Of a stretch of 64,000 bases of DNA, positions 63,920-64,000 are shown in pieces. Both the position numbers and the translations under genes were made by a program. Position 1 is the stretch's first letter, and each line of letters begins with the position of its first letter. The notes under the pieces are model-generated. The model did no database searches. It was not told the DNA's origin and saw nothing but the letters and a program-made list of their open reading frames with translations. Source of the stretch: Paenibacillus mucilaginosus 3016 (GTDB lineage Bacteria > Bacillota > Bacilli > Paenibacillales > NBRC-103111); assembly GCF_000250655.1 (NCBI RefSeq), contig NC_016935.1, forward strand, positions 443,501-507,500. The letters run 5' to 3'.

Positions 63920-64000
63920 TAATATGGTGATCAGGCGTATTGACAAGATATGACCTTTTTTGTACGAAAAATATTTGCTTTCTAAGGTGGGATTGATAAG

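Overview
The window looks like chromosome from a high-GC, endospore-forming Firmicute of the Paenibacillus type, closest in flavour to the P. mucilaginosus group. Signs of this are a YesM/YesN two-component pair, a YhcN/YlaJ-type spore lipoprotein, strong AGGAGG ribosome sites, sigma-A promoters with extended -10 boxes, a TPP riboswitch before thiC, a T-box before a seryl-tRNA synthetase, several secreted pectate lyases and an ECF41 sigma factor. I saw no tRNA, rRNA, IS element, phage or CRISPR array. Species assignment is inference.

Layout. 1-1.1 kb: end of a YesM-like kinase and its AraC-type regulator. 1.4-4.7 kb: a three-gene signalling operon consisting of a single-domain receiver, a cobalamin-binding protein with the Wx9EH light-sensor signature, and a sensorless hybrid kinase with receiver and HPt domains. 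4.7-12.4 kb: PL3, PL1 and PL9 pectate lyases (the last frameshifted) mixed with DoxX, TerC and small proteins, plus three tandem 124-bp hairpin repeats. 12.7-17.4 kb: a MOP-type exporter, a DUF1835-like protein, an LRR protein and a membrane protein. 17.5-19.8 kb: ECF41 sigma factor and an FAD oxidoreductase preceded by a matching ECF41-type promoter. 20-29 kb: acetyltransferases, nitroreductase, a ParA/ribbon-helix-helix pair, a TagA-type glycosyltransferase, frameshifted recQ followed by an RNase HI gene, and a leader or small-RNA candidate.

29.3-32.6 kb is a quinone/catechol detoxification cluster (ring-cleaving dioxygenase, carboxylesterase, flavin reductase, DoxX, MhqR-like repressor) with MhqR-like palindromes at two promoters. 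32.7-39.1 kb: a WYL regulator, an M29 aminopeptidase, an NSS sodium symporter and a PAS-PAS-GGDEF-EAL protein. 39.2-41.3 kb: TPP riboswitch and thiC. 41.6-46.4 kb: a secreted protein, an ABC-2 exporter and an OmpR-type two-component system. 46.4-50.3 kb: further copies of the hairpin repeat, a frameshifted AraC regulator, a pyruvate kinase and a DUF554 protein. 50.5-56.2 kb: T-box-controlled serS and a heterodimeric BmrCD-like ABC exporter. 56.3-64 kb: thiN, an MBL hydrolase, a CvfC/YpgR-like HEAT protein, DinB, a guanylate-kinase-like protein, a DEAD-box helicase with a long RGG tail, and a spore lipoprotein.

Three otherwise intact genes (PL9 lyase, recQ, araC-type) are each broken by a one-base indel in a homopolymer. 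That suggests either sequencing error or recent inactivation. The most original signals are the B12 photoreceptor operon, the ECF41 promoter/target pair, the dispersed hairpin repeat and the leader RNA near 28.9 kb.
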